Assembly (NCBI GenBank): GCA_000802095.1
Contig: JUEB01000001.1
Span: 186,001 to 250,000 of the forward strand
DNA from: Peptococcaceae bacterium BICA1-7
GTDB lineage: Bacteria > Bacillota > Desulfotomaculia > Desulfotomaculales > Desulfocucumaceae
DNA length: 64,000 nucleotides
Direction of reading: 5' to 3'
A model generated the notes under the pieces. The model saw only the letters and a list, made by a program, of their open reading frames with translations, was not told where the DNA came from and made no database searches. Made by a program: the position numbers and the translations under genes. The first letter of the stretch is position 1, and each line of letters begins with the position of its first letter. Shown piece by piece: positions 18,259 through 27,303 of the stretch.

Positions 18259-19542
18259 ATGCTAACGTTACTTATGATTACACCTGAGAACAAGGAAATA
18301 AACCGGTTTCGGGTGAAACAATATAATAATTTTACTCAGTTAACCATGCCTTACCTTGCGGGTTTTGTACCTGCCGAATTCAAGATTACGCTAATTGATG
18401 AATATTCACAAGCTGTACCATTTGAAAAATTCGACTTGGTGGCAATAACAGTAAATACTCCAAATGCTCCTCATGTTTACCAAATGGCTCATAAGTTCCG
18501 TAAACTTGGTGCGTGGGTAGTTATAGGAGGACCTCATGTTACTTTGCTCCCGGAAGAAGCTTCCGTATATGCCGATACAATCTTCGTGGGAGAGGCAGAG
18601 GAAACATGGCCTGAGTTTCTAAGGCATTTTCTGGATGGTAAGCAAGAGAGGTTGTATAGGTGCGACTATCCACCCGACCTTATCGGCTTACCAATACCAC
18701 GACGGGATTTAATAGCAGGACACAGGTTTACCAGTGGATCAGTGTTCGCTTCAAGAGGTTGTCCTTATAATTGCAGCTACTGTTGCCTGAAAAATATTTA
18801 TCACCAGCAGTTTCGAACCCGGCCTGTAAACGAAGTTATTGAAGATATAAAAAATATTCCCAACAAACACTTTGTTTTTTGGGATGACAACTTCTTTGCC
18901 GATGCCGAATACACCAAAAAGCTCTTATGTTCTATGCAATCATTAAATAGAAAATGGGCTGCCCAGGTTAACGCCCATAGTTGTAAAGATAAGGAACTCC
19001 TAAGCCTTGCCCAAAACTCAGGTTGCATATATTTGTTTCTGGGGCTAGAATCTTTTTCGGCAAGTTCTCTTAAAGATGCTAATAAAGAATTTAATCAAGT
19101 AGAGCAGTATGCGGACATTGTTAAACTTTTACATAGCTTTGGCATAAGTGTTCAGGCTGGTATAGTTTTTGGGTTTGATTCCGATACAGCAGATATTTTT
19201 AGCCATACTTTAAAGCATTGCGAGTCGATAGGAGTAGATGGCGTAACGGCAAGTATACTAACACCCTATCCCGGTACAGAACTGTATATCAAGTATAAGA
19301 AGGAGGGGCGCTTGCTTTCTGTTGATTGGTCACACTTCAATGGTAAAACCAGGGTATCATTTCAACCTAATCACTTCACACCACAGCAATTGCTCGATGG
19401 ATACCACCAGTTTAGAGGCAGCTTTTACTCATGGAAAAATATAATAAATAGGTTATCAAAATCAAGGGTAAACATTATATATAATCTACTTATCAATATC
19501 GGTTACAGACAATCTTTTAATAAGTTTTTTTCCGGTCAATGA
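18259..19542 (+). CDS. B12-binding-domain radical SAM protein
   Basis: This 427-residue protein has an N-terminal Rossmann-like cobalamin-binding region (FDLVAITVNTPNAP, WVVIGGPHVTLLPEE, IFVGEAEETWPEF), then the radical SAM cluster motif CPYNCSYC (~167-174) and a TIM-barrel part with ITAxxLTPYPGT-like sequence (SILTPYPGTELY). Members use a 4Fe-4S cluster and S-adenosylmethionine for radical methylations or rearrangements; the substrate is unknown. ATG at 18259 has AAAGGAG five bases upstream; a TTG at 18238 lacks one. The AT content is higher than in the neighbouring WD40 gene, suggesting separate acquisition. Confidence 0.88.
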   Translation: MLTLLMITPENKEINRFRVKQYNNFTQLTMPYLAGFVPAEFKITLIDEYSQAVPFEKFDLVAITVNTPNAPHVYQMAHKFRKLGAWVVIGGPHVTLLPEEASVYADTIFVGEAEETWPEFLRHFLDGKQERLYRCDYPPDLIGLPIPRRDLIAGHRFTSGSVFASRGCPYNCSYCCLKNIYHQQFRTRPVNEVIEDIKNIPNKHFVFWDDNFFADAEYTKKLLCSMQSLNRKWAAQVNAHSCKDKELLSLAQNSGCIYLFLGLESFSASSLKDANKEFNQVEQYADIVKLLHSFGISVQAGIVFGFDSDTADIFSHTLKHCESIGVDGVTASILTPYPGTELYIKYKKEGRLLSVDWSHFNGKTRVSFQPNHFTPQQLLDGYHQFRGSFYSWKNIINRLSKSRVNIIYNLLINIGYRQSFNKFFSGQ

Positions 19543-19716
19543 AGTAAAACTAACTATCCGTCAATCTCATCAGTTATATACTACAACCATATACCCTACT
19601 TTAATTTTGCTCAGTATATACCCCTTTTCCTGTTAATTAGGCCACTAACGTTACCTAATTTGAGTCATGGGCATAAAAATTATTGTGACATTTAAATCAT
19701 CCATGATTTTGAATTT

Positions 19717-20742
19717 CTACGTTTTCCTCCGCACCGAAACCAGTCTACTTCTAGGAACCCCCTCTTTTTGCGGCTGGTGGATAATATCATACTTGGATTC
19801 TTTAATTGCGCTCTCCAGGTCAAATATTTCTTTTGATCGCCAGCTCTCAAGTATCCCCTCGGTGTAATAAAGGCTTTTGTCGGCAAAAACTGTTTTCTGC
19901 AGGGCATACTTCACCATATCGTCCGGGAACAGCTTCAGCCAGGGAACTAGAAAATCGACCTCTATGTCAGTGGCAGCCAGGCCGGCAGACTTAAGCAGGG
20001 CTCTGGCCCGCTCGTGAGGGGCCGCTTTTTCATTTCCGGCGCTTTGTATATCTTTTTTATTCTGCATGGATGTTTGTCTGTATGTCTGTATGCTTGCTAT
20101 ATTATCTAATTCGGCTGAAGCCTGCTTCACCCGCCCCTGCAAATCCTGCAGGGGCGGGTGCAGATTCTGCAGGGGGGTTGCCGTTTCCAGTCCAGTATTA
20201 ACAGGGCCGGCAAAATCTGCAGGGGGGGCTGCAATATTTGCAGAGGGGGGTGCGAAATCTGCAGGGGGGGCTGCAGATATTGCAGGGGGTATGATTTCTG
20301 TGTTTCCCGGTTCAGCTTTTAACTCATCTTTTGATGCTGATTTATCATACAATATTCCATCATCAAATTTTTCTCCGTTATTTTCTGCAATAAGAAGCTG
20401 CTCCATTTTTTCAAACAATGGTGTGAGGTCATAGGCGTTGGTCAGCTGGCCGGTGCCGTCAAATCTTGGAGTAACTATAAGATAACCTTTTTCAGTTAAT
20501 GAATTTTTATAAGTTCGGAGAGTCCTTTCACTTATCCCGGAGGTTTTGGCCATTTCTTTTATGGACGGAGTGGTGCCGTCCTCCCGGGTGGTCCACCTGA
20601 AGGTCAGAATATTACAGACGAAAAAAGTCTCCTGGGGGGTGAGATCCAGCTCCTTTTGATATCTGAAAAGGACCGTGGGTATAGGGGCCACTCCCCGGCT
20701 GGCGATGACTTTTCCGTAAAGTTCATAAAACTTTTGCGACAT
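19717..20742 (-). CDS. Replication-initiator-like winged-helix protein
   Basis: This 341-residue protein has an N-terminal winged helix-turn-helix (LTPQETFFVCNILTFRW; SIKEMAKTSGISERTLRTYK), a low-complexity Pro/Ala middle (PPADFAPPSANIAAPPADF) and a separate C-terminal module (ARALLKSAGLAATDIEVDFL). The arrangement recalls Gram-positive plasmid and ICE initiators, where the middle of the gene carries origin iterons, as the DNA here also does. AAGGAG precedes the ATG. The upstream region holds two palindromes, a hairpin with a T-run and iterons, suggesting tight control. A 3' remnant of a paralogue lies at 13.3 kb. The initiator role is inference. Confidence 0.6.
   Translation of the reverse strand: MSQKFYELYGKVIASRGVAPIPTVLFRYQKELDLTPQETFFVCNILTFRWTTREDGTTPSIKEMAKTSGISERTLRTYKNSLTEKGYLIVTPRFDGTGQLTNAYDLTPLFEKMEQLLIAENNGEKFDDGILYDKSASKDELKAEPGNTEIIPPAISAAPPADFAPPSANIAAPPADFAGPVNTGLETATPLQNLHPPLQDLQGRVKQASAELDNIASIQTYRQTSMQNKKDIQSAGNEKAAPHERARALLKSAGLAATDIEVDFLVPWLKLFPDDMVKYALQKTVFADKSLYYTEGILESWRSKEIFDLESAIKESKYDIIHQPQKEGVPRSRLVSVRRKT
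20130..20289 (+). repeat. G-rich direct repeats inside the initiator gene
   Basis: About six ~19-22 bp units of the form TGCA(G/A)AT-TCTGCAGGGGGG run through the middle of the gene, starting with a perfect 12-bp inverted repeat (CCCGCCCCTGCA, 5-bp loop, at 20130-20158). They encode the Pro/Ala-rich linker. Iterons inside the initiator gene are a known origin layout in RepA_N-type plasmids, so this is a candidate replication origin. Confidence 0.65.
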
Positions 20743-20769
20743 GCGATACAGTCTCCTTTCGTATAAAAG

Positions 20770-20783
20770 TTAACGCGCGTTAA
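20770..20783. promoter_or_regulatory. Palindromic operator, proximal copy
   Basis: TTAACGCGCGTTAA is a perfect 14-bp palindrome just upstream of the ribosome site of the initiator-like gene. A near-identical palindrome lies 133 bp further upstream. Paired sites of this sort suggest a repressor, perhaps the initiator itself. Confidence 0.6.
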
Positions 20784-20795
20784 TTTTTGCCATAT

Positions 20796-20825
20796 AAAAA
20801 AGAAAAACCGCTGGAAATGCGGTTT
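20796..20825 (-). terminator. Hairpin with T-run in the initiator leader
   Basis: On the minus strand AAACCGC and GCGGTTT form a 7-bp stem with a 7-base loop, followed by TTCTTTTTT. It is a good intrinsic terminator positioned between the upstream palindrome and the initiator start. It may end read-through from the FtsK operon or act as an attenuator of the initiator. Confidence 0.7.
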
Positions 20826-20902
20826 CGTAAAAGAATATTATGAAAGCTAAAAACTTTTATTAATTCTTAATGAGCCAGATTGCCAAGCACCAAAACTAAA
20901 AA

Positions 20903-20916
20903 TTAACGCACGTTAA
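20903..20916. promoter_or_regulatory. Palindromic operator, distal copy
   Basis: TTAACGCACGTTAA differs from the proximal palindrome at one base. A plausible minus-strand promoter (TTGGCA, 17 bp, TTAATA) lies between this copy and the hairpin. Confidence 0.55.
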
Positions 20917-20937
20917 CTTTCTTCCCTTACACAAAAA

Positions 20938-21050
20938 TCTGTTACCCAACTCTGTTACCCGGCTCTGTTACCCAATCTGTTACCGGGCGATTTCCTCTAT
21001 AAGGGGAAAACGTTTTCAGCCCCACGGGTAACAGTCAATCGGGTAACAGA
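20938..21050. repeat. Iteron cluster TCTGTTACCC
   Basis: Four direct copies of TCTGTTACC(C/G) start at 20938, 20951, 20964 and 20976, spaced 13, 13 and 12 bp. Two inverted copies (GGGTAACAG) start at 21026 and 21041. The cluster fills the gap between the initiator-like gene and the end of the FtsK gene. Such phased repeats are typical of plasmid origins or partition sites. Confidence 0.75.
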
Positions 21051-21064
21051 GATAAATAGTAAAT

Positions 21065-22993
21065 CTATAAATAATTTTTCAGTGTATTTTCTCCGGCAAC
21101 AATAAGATAGGGCTTTTTAGGCACCGGAGGGGCCTGAATCCATCCCTCCCGGATCAGTAGATCTATCAGTTCCATGACTCTTTCCTGTTTAATATTCATT
21201 CTCTCCCTCAAAGACCTTATGGAGGGAGCAGTTATCTGGTCCATTTCAGCCTCTACGGCATCCTGCCAGGCCTGGGCCATGATGATCTTAAACTTCCTTA
21301 TTTCCTCTGATTCAGCCTCAGGCGGATTCCCGTATTCAATACTCTCCCCACCGGGAAGTTCGCCGGAAACTTCCGGGAAGTCGGGCAACCTGACCATGTC
21401 CGGGCCGGGAGCAGCCCGAAGCTTACTGTTTTCCCCTGTTTCCCCTGCAGTATTATGCTGTTCTCTACCTTCTACAGCAGCTTCTGCAATATGAACGGGA
21501 TTAGTTTTATGCCCTGAGTTAACCCAGAAGTCCTTTATCTTTGACACCGCCAGGTCGGCATCATTATCGTTTGCTCCTATGCCCGGGCTCTGGAAACGGA
21601 CAAGGCCGGCGTGTCCCTCCAGTAGAGCTACTCCATCACCTTTTCCTCTTAACTTGAGATCTTGATCAACATTTAGCACCGTTCGGTAATCAGGCCCGCT
21701 GATCAGCTGGAATACCACTCTCGAAGGCAAATTGGATTTTATCACCCCTGTAATTACATCCACTGAAGGCCGCTGGGTGGCGACAATCATGTGTATGCCG
21801 GCAGCCCTGGCAAGCTGGGTGAGTCTTTGAATTAAAACCTCCACTTCTTTTCTTGCTGTAGACATCAGGTCCGCCAGCTCATCAATAACCCCGACAATAT
21901 AACCTATTGACCTGTCACCGGTCCGCTGCCAGTACTGCTGGATATTCTTTACCCCGGCCTGTTCGAAAATTGTGTACCGGCGCTCCATTTCTTTTACCAA
22001 AGACTCAAGGGCTGCCACGGCCTGCGCCGTTTCCGTGGCAACGGTGATGGTATGTGGAAAACCTCTATACTGACTCAGCTCCACCCTCTTGGGGTCGATC
22101 AATACCAGGCTTAAAACATCTGGTCCCCGGGAAAGCAGCAAGGTCACAAGAACCTCGTTGATGAACCAGCTCTTGCCGCTGCCGGTGGTGCCGGCCACCA
22201 GCAGGTGGCGGACGCTTACCAGATCAATCATAATGGGCTCGCCAATGTCATTTACACCTACCACCATGGGGAGCTCAGAACGGCCCAAGAATTCTTCGAA
22301 TTCCTCGGATTCAAGTATGGTACGAAGCACCACCGGCAGGCGGTTCTTATAAGCGATGATCAGAGAGGCCGATCCTGCATGCATGCCCGGGGTTACCTGC
22401 AAGGACTCAACTCCGAAGGCTGAGGCCAGGTCGCTGGTCATATGCTGCAGCCTGGTCAATCGCAGCCCGTCGGGTAACGATACAGTGACCCGGGCAGCTG
22501 CAGGGCCGCTTTGAACTGAAATAACCTCTATTCTTTCTCCTTCGTCTTTCAGAAGCCCGCAGCGGCGAAAGGCTCTGTTCACCCTCAGCGCGTAACCGGT
22601 TCCGGTTCTTTCCTCGGCAGCCTTTCTCACCCAGGCCGGAGGGTCCGGAAGTATTGACAAGGGTGGCAGCCCCTCTTTTAAAGGCCCCCTGGAGTCTATT
22701 TTATTAGCCGGCAGCTGGCTTACCTGACAGCCATCCAGGTAGTTTTTCATAATAGTGGCCACAGCTTCACATTTTTTAAAGAACCGCTCCCGGCGGTCCT
22801 TCCCAATCCAAAGCCATATATACACTACACTCCCCAGCCAGCATACAGCAGCAACTTTCCCGGCATGCCCGGCGCCGCTGCCGGCCGCGCTGGTGGCCAG
22901 GGCCCCTGCGGCCAGAACCAGGAGCAATCCCCTTTGAGCAAAGGAATGCTTATCAGCGCCGCCGCTTTGCTTTACGCTCCTTTTACTGCTCAA
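21065..22993 (-). CDS. FtsK/SpoIIIE-family DNA translocase
   Basis: This ~642-residue protein has two N-terminal membrane segments, a linker, and an FtsK motor with Walker A GTTGSGKS (~268) and Walker B VIDELADL (~368). The C-terminal DNA-binding winged helix (ITAPSIRSLRERMNIKQERV) resembles FtsK gamma. Chromosomal FtsK clears DNA at division; plasmid and ICE relatives pump DNA during conjugation or act as coupling proteins. Its place between an initiator and topB favours element maintenance or transfer. TTG at 22993 follows GGAGGGAGGGG by 5 bp; an in-frame ATG at 23020 would overlap topB more. It overlaps the topB stop. Confidence 0.85.
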   Translation of the reverse strand: MSSKRSVKQSGGADKHSFAQRGLLLVLAAGALATSAAGSGAGHAGKVAAVCWLGSVVYIWLWIGKDRRERFFKKCEAVATIMKNYLDGCQVSQLPANKIDSRGPLKEGLPPLSILPDPPAWVRKAAEERTGTGYALRVNRAFRRCGLLKDEGERIEVISVQSGPAAARVTVSLPDGLRLTRLQHMTSDLASAFGVESLQVTPGMHAGSASLIIAYKNRLPVVLRTILESEEFEEFLGRSELPMVVGVNDIGEPIMIDLVSVRHLLVAGTTGSGKSWFINEVLVTLLLSRGPDVLSLVLIDPKRVELSQYRGFPHTITVATETAQAVAALESLVKEMERRYTIFEQAGVKNIQQYWQRTGDRSIGYIVGVIDELADLMSTARKEVEVLIQRLTQLARAAGIHMIVATQRPSVDVITGVIKSNLPSRVVFQLISGPDYRTVLNVDQDLKLRGKGDGVALLEGHAGLVRFQSPGIGANDNDADLAVSKIKDFWVNSGHKTNPVHIAEAAVEGREQHNTAGETGENSKLRAAPGPDMVRLPDFPEVSGELPGGESIEYGNPPEAESEEIRKFKIIMAQAWQDAVEAEMDQITAPSIRSLRERMNIKQERVMELIDLLIREGWIQAPPVPKKPYLIVAGENTLKNYL

Positions 22994-24794
22994 CAGCGCC
23001 CCTCCCTCCGGCAGCCGCATTTACAACAGTCCTGACCATATCCTCTATATTTCTCATAAATATTTTGGCATCAGCTTTTCCCTGTTCAATTTCCCAAAGG
23101 AGTTCTTCCCACCGGACCGTTAACCGGGGACTCTTCAGATCTTCGGAAACCTGATCCACCAACTCCTCACCCTTTGCCGTCGGCGTCAGGCGTTTTCCAT
23201 CTCTTTGGACATAGCCCGATGAAATAAGCTTTTCAATTATGCCGGCCCGGGTTGCGGGAGTGCCCAGGCCCACTGAACCGAGTTCTTTTGTACTGCCCGC
23301 ATTTTTCATGGCCTTTAGCAGCGAGGCATCGGTAAATCTCCCGGGAGGCCTTGTTTTCTTTTCCTCCACACTTAAAGAAGCAAGGTTTAATTGCATACCT
23401 TCATTTAGTGCGGCTAATGCGGGAAGGGTATTTTTGTCATCCACGGTATTGGAATCCCAGCTTTCTTCGTTATAGACCTCTTCCCAGCCAGGTTTAATCA
23501 CCTGAGACCCTTTGGCATGGAAATGGTGACCTTTGACGGATATGAATATATTGGAATGCCGGTGTACTGCAGGGGGGTAAAACACAGCCATAAACCGACG
23601 CGCCACCAGGTCATAAACACTTCTTTCCTCAGTGCTTAATCTATCTCCAGGAACGGCGCAGGCAGGCAGAATGGCATGGTGGTCGGTAACACCGGCGTCA
23701 TTTACTATAGCCTCAGGCAAGGGAAGGCCGGCTGCCTTCCGGGCAAGATCTTTATAAGTCTCCACTTTGGCCAATGCAGACAGCCTGTCCATGAGAGTGC
23801 CGGCAAGAAGCCCGGTAATATATCTGCTATCGGTCCTGGGGTACGTGATCAGTTTCTTTCTCTCATACAGAACCTGTGCAATTTCAAGGGTATGGGCTGC
23901 GGTCGTACCCAGAAGGCGGTTGGCATCCTGCTGCAGATCGCCGAGGTTGTATAGCGGGGGCGGGGGTACATCAGAATCCTTTGTCTCAAAAGACGTAACG
24001 ATCCCGGCTTTTTCTCCCGATAGAGCACTTTTGATGTTTTCCGCCTCATCCAGTGTCATAAATACGCTTTTTCCATTCTCAGCATCGGTCCAGAGAGCGC
24101 GGAACACCTCACCTTCCGGGGTAACAAATTGCCCCCATAACTCCCAGTAAACCTTTGTAACAAAGCTCCTTATTCCTTTTTCCCTTTCCACCAGCAGGGC
24201 CAGGGCCGGAGTCTGAACCCGGCCAACGGTCATTTTCTCTTTCTTGAAAAGGGTATAAGCCCTGGTGGCATTCATTCCCACCAGCCAGTCAGCCCGTGCC
24301 CGGGCCTGGGCGGCAGCAAAAAGGTAATCATAAAGGGAGCCGTCCTTAAGCTTCGAAAAGGCCCTTTTAATGGCCTCCGGAGTATTCTCTGACAGCCATA
24401 GCCGCTTATAAGGCTTACGGCATTCTGCCAGGAAGTATATGTACCTAAAAATTAATTCTCCCTCCCGGCCAGCGTCACAGGCATTAACCACCAAATTGAC
24501 ATCAGATCTTTTAAATAAAGGTTTTACTTTGCGGAAGTGCTGCTTTTTTGAATCAATAGGCTTTATAAAGAAGTCTTCCGGAATAATAGGCAAGGTGTTC
24601 AGGCTCCATTTTTTTAACCCAGGGTGGTAATCCTCCGGGGCCGCCAGCTCGGCCAGGTGTCCTACAGCCCAGGTAATAATGTAGTCTCCGTTTTCCAGGT
24701 ACCCGTCCTTTTTGGTAAACTTGCCCAGCACCTCAGCTATGTCCCTGGCCACTCCCGGCTTCTCGGCAATAATTAAAGTCCTTTTGCCTGACAA
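22983..24794 (-). CDS. topB: DNA topoisomerase III
   Basis: This 603-residue type IA topoisomerase has a TOPRIM domain (NACDAGREGELIF, ~104-116), the motif VGRVQTPALALLVERE and the active-site tyrosine in ITYPRTDSRYI (~316). It relaxes or decatenates DNA by single-strand passage. Topoisomerase III genes are common on conjugative elements, where they resolve replication intermediates. It overlaps the EAL gene upstream by 22 bp and the FtsK gene downstream, so the three form one operon. Length matches the short, plasmid-type TopB class without extra zinc fingers. Confidence 0.93.
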   Translation of the reverse strand: MSGKRTLIIAEKPGVARDIAEVLGKFTKKDGYLENGDYIITWAVGHLAELAAPEDYHPGLKKWSLNTLPIIPEDFFIKPIDSKKQHFRKVKPLFKRSDVNLVVNACDAGREGELIFRYIYFLAECRKPYKRLWLSENTPEAIKRAFSKLKDGSLYDYLFAAAQARARADWLVGMNATRAYTLFKKEKMTVGRVQTPALALLVEREKGIRSFVTKVYWELWGQFVTPEGEVFRALWTDAENGKSVFMTLDEAENIKSALSGEKAGIVTSFETKDSDVPPPPLYNLGDLQQDANRLLGTTAAHTLEIAQVLYERKKLITYPRTDSRYITGLLAGTLMDRLSALAKVETYKDLARKAAGLPLPEAIVNDAGVTDHHAILPACAVPGDRLSTEERSVYDLVARRFMAVFYPPAVHRHSNIFISVKGHHFHAKGSQVIKPGWEEVYNEESWDSNTVDDKNTLPALAALNEGMQLNLASLSVEEKKTRPPGRFTDASLLKAMKNAGSTKELGSVGLGTPATRAGIIEKLISSGYVQRDGKRLTPTAKGEELVDQVSEDLKSPRLTVRWEELLWEIEQGKADAKIFMRNIEDMVRTVVNAAAGGRGAVEQ

Positions 24795-25534
24795 AAGTTA
24801 TCAGCTCCCTTTTGAATCTCTTTCAGCTGTACAGGCCTGGAAAAGAAAAAACCCTGTCCCAGGGTTACGCCAAGCTTTTTCATCATGGCCAGCTCATATG
24901 CTGTTTCAATGCCTTCGGCTATTACAGAGCATTTAATTTCGGCGCCCAGCGCCACCAGGTGTTTTACGATGGCCTGGTACTGTTCATCAACGGCAGCCCC
25001 TGATACTATCGGCCTGTCTATTTTAATGAAGTCAGGCCTTAGCTCGGCCACGCTGCGCAGCCGGTCATACCCCGATCCCACATCGTCGATGGCTATCAAA
25101 AAACCCCTTTCCTTCAACATTTTGCAGGTACGGCTGACATGCATGAAATCCTGAACCTTTACATGTTCAGTAATTTCAAATACAATTCTTCCCGGAAACG
25201 AATCTATCAGAGATAGATCTCTTTTAATCCCGGATATCTCGGCCATCAATGACGGGTTGGTATTTATAAACACCTTCTTATCTATTGGAATTTGTCTGGC
25301 GGCAGCCATGGCATTCTCTAAACAGGCCGCTTCCAATACCTTTAACAAACCGTAATTACTGGCGCATTTAAAAAGGCTGCCTGCAGAGTGTAAATTTCCA
25401 GCCGGTCCTCTTATCAGCGCTTCGTACCCCATGGGCAGTACTGAAGAAAGGTCTACTATGGGCTGTATCAAGGTAGTCAGTTGCCTGTTGTTGAGAATCT
25501 GCGTTAAAGCGCTTTTCCTTGACCGTAACATCAC
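24773..25534 (-). CDS. EAL-domain c-di-GMP phosphodiesterase
   Basis: This 253-residue protein is a stand-alone EAL domain. The catalytic signature is complete: YEALIRG, the NTNPSL asparagine, FEITEH, AIDDVGSGY, FIKIDRP, AEGIET and LGQGFFF. Such enzymes linearise c-di-GMP in the cytoplasm and lower pilus or adhesion programmes. No sensor domain is attached. It is translationally coupled to topB by overlap. A GGDEF cyclase lies 10 kb downstream in the same strand's pilus cluster, so the element could set c-di-GMP in both directions. Confidence 0.9.
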   Translation of the reverse strand: MMLRSRKSALTQILNNRQLTTLIQPIVDLSSVLPMGYEALIRGPAGNLHSAGSLFKCASNYGLLKVLEAACLENAMAAARQIPIDKKVFINTNPSLMAEISGIKRDLSLIDSFPGRIVFEITEHVKVQDFMHVSRTCKMLKERGFLIAIDDVGSGYDRLRSVAELRPDFIKIDRPIVSGAAVDEQYQAIVKHLVALGAEIKCSVIAEGIETAYELAMMKKLGVTLGQGFFFSRPVQLKEIQKGADNFCQAKGL

Positions 25535-25610
25535 TTTTGCAATACCTCCTTAAAAAAGAGACTCGTATAGAATAAGCACCCAACTATAGGTGCATACAAT
25601 CAACCTGTTT

Positions 25611-27284
25611 TTAAAAATTAATCGTCCGGATAACAAGCCTCCTCAGTATATTGCCGCTGATCTGCAGTTCTACATCAGTGCTTTTACTGACACCGTCTTT
25701 AAAACCTATTATCCTGGTCTGGTATACCCCGTCATCAGGCCAGAAATTATCTACTGTCTTTTCTGGCACGGTGAATGTGTATTCCCAGCGCCCGGTGGCT
25801 CCATTAAATACCATATCAACGATGGCGGATGTGTCGCCAGGGGCCAGGGCAGGGTCGCCGTCCAGCTTTGCCGGCAGGGGAAATTCCACTTCACACGTAT
25901 CCAGGGTTACCGGCTCTCCTGTAGTCATCTTGACGGCTGCCGCAGAGATGGTAACATTCCTGCCTCTCTCGGCCGGCTGCGGGTCAACATATCCGTTAAT
26001 GGTAAAGTCCGCATCACACTCCAGCCTTACCTGAAATATTCTGGGGGTTATCTTTGTATCTGTGGTATCGAGAACAGCCTTTAAAACAAATTCAGCGCCC
26101 TCTGGCACAGCTGTCCATGCCCCTGGTATTATCGCTGTGTAGGCGCTTCCTCCGTCTGATGAAACATAATAGTTTATAGACGTGCCTGCCGGTTTATCGT
26201 CTATTACTGTCAGGTACGCCGCATTGCAGGACATTGAAGAGGCCATTGCCTTGGAATAATATGCTTTAGGATGCGCATATCCACTGTTTAATGTCAGCCC
26301 GGTAATCTCCATGCTGGGATCCCGGACCATCCTCCCTGCGGCGTCATCGTATGACCACCACTGGACATTGCCATCTCCGTCAATAATGGTCTGCTCATAT
26401 GTTCCGGTCTTAAGTGACACGGCCACCGGATTACTTACCGGATCCGGACTGAAAACATCCACCCTGGCCGCCCCGCCAGTGTCGTTGTTCATGTAATATT
26501 CCGCGTTATTATTAGCGAGAACAGCGCTGCCTATATCGTCGCCACTGGCTGAAACTGCGTCCGACAGCCCGCTTATCTGTTTGGCCGGGTCCTCAACGTA
26601 TGTGCCTCCGGCATCGTCATAGGAATAGTAATAGGCGGTGTCCTTTGTAAAGAGCCGGAAGTCCGGGGAATCATTAACCATGGACACCGTAACGGGATCT
26701 GAAATGCCGGGCTCAATAACAAGTGAGGGGTTAAGGCTCCCCCCTGCATCATACCGGGTTATCTTGGTGAGATTACCGTCCGCTTGCAAAACCAGGGCAG
26801 AATCTTTATTCTTAAAGGCCGTCACCGACAAAACATTATTCAGCCCGGATACTTTAAGGGCCGGATCGTTGCTCATCCCGGAACCGTTATACCTGTAATA
26901 AGCCACACTGCTTTCGGAAATGGCCCATATATTGAGATTGTCCTGCCGCAGGGAAACCCCTGTGGCATCAGTGGCCCAGGGACAGGAGAACTCCGGGTTG
27001 GAGGCAATGGTCCCGGTGGCGTCGTCCAGCTCATACAAAGTAATTCCGCTATTTGAGGCCACGGCATAGCCCAGGCTGTTTTTCAGCATATCCAACGAAT
27101 TGGCCAGGGATCGTTCCGGAAGGAGGACACAATGATTGTCAGTATCCACCCTGGCCGTAGTTCTGGACAGGTCCACCCGGGATGTATCGGTAAAACTGTC
27201 GTCCAGGACTATTTCAGCAAATACAGGAGTTGGTAATAATATCAGCAGTAATAGTATGTAAGATATAAATAATGTCTTCCGCAA
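25611..27284 (-). CDS. Secreted protein of unknown function
   Basis: This 557-residue protein begins with a signal peptide (KTLFISYILLLLILLPTPVFA). Residues ~60-350 contain spaced repeats of the type DDAxGxxxxDPxxxISGL (for example YDDAGGTYVEDPAKQISGL), which look like beta-propeller blades. The C-terminal third has Ig-like beta-strand patterns. I do not recognise a family. It stands at the head of three consecutive secreted or lipid-anchored proteins next to pilus genes, so a surface role is likely. It ends close to the EAL gene with a 76-bp gap. Confidence 0.65.
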   Translation of the reverse strand: MRKTLFISYILLLLILLPTPVFAEIVLDDSFTDTSRVDLSRTTARVDTDNHCVLLPERSLANSLDMLKNSLGYAVASNSGITLYELDDATGTIASNPEFSCPWATDATGVSLRQDNLNIWAISESSVAYYRYNGSGMSNDPALKVSGLNNVLSVTAFKNKDSALVLQADGNLTKITRYDAGGSLNPSLVIEPGISDPVTVSMVNDSPDFRLFTKDTAYYYSYDDAGGTYVEDPAKQISGLSDAVSASGDDIGSAVLANNNAEYYMNNDTGGAARVDVFSPDPVSNPVAVSLKTGTYEQTIIDGDGNVQWWSYDDAAGRMVRDPSMEITGLTLNSGYAHPKAYYSKAMASSMSCNAAYLTVIDDKPAGTSINYYVSSDGGSAYTAIIPGAWTAVPEGAEFVLKAVLDTTDTKITPRIFQVRLECDADFTINGYVDPQPAERGRNVTISAAAVKMTTGEPVTLDTCEVEFPLPAKLDGDPALAPGDTSAIVDMVFNGATGRWEYTFTVPEKTVDNFWPDDGVYQTRIIGFKDGVSKSTDVELQISGNILRRLVIRTINF

Positions 27285-27303
27285 GCAGGCCGGTCACCTC
27301 CCC

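Noticed and set aside
20101-20290. CRISPR array or G-quadruplex cassette
   Set aside because: Repeats are contiguous without unique spacers and lie in frame within a gene; iterons explain them better.
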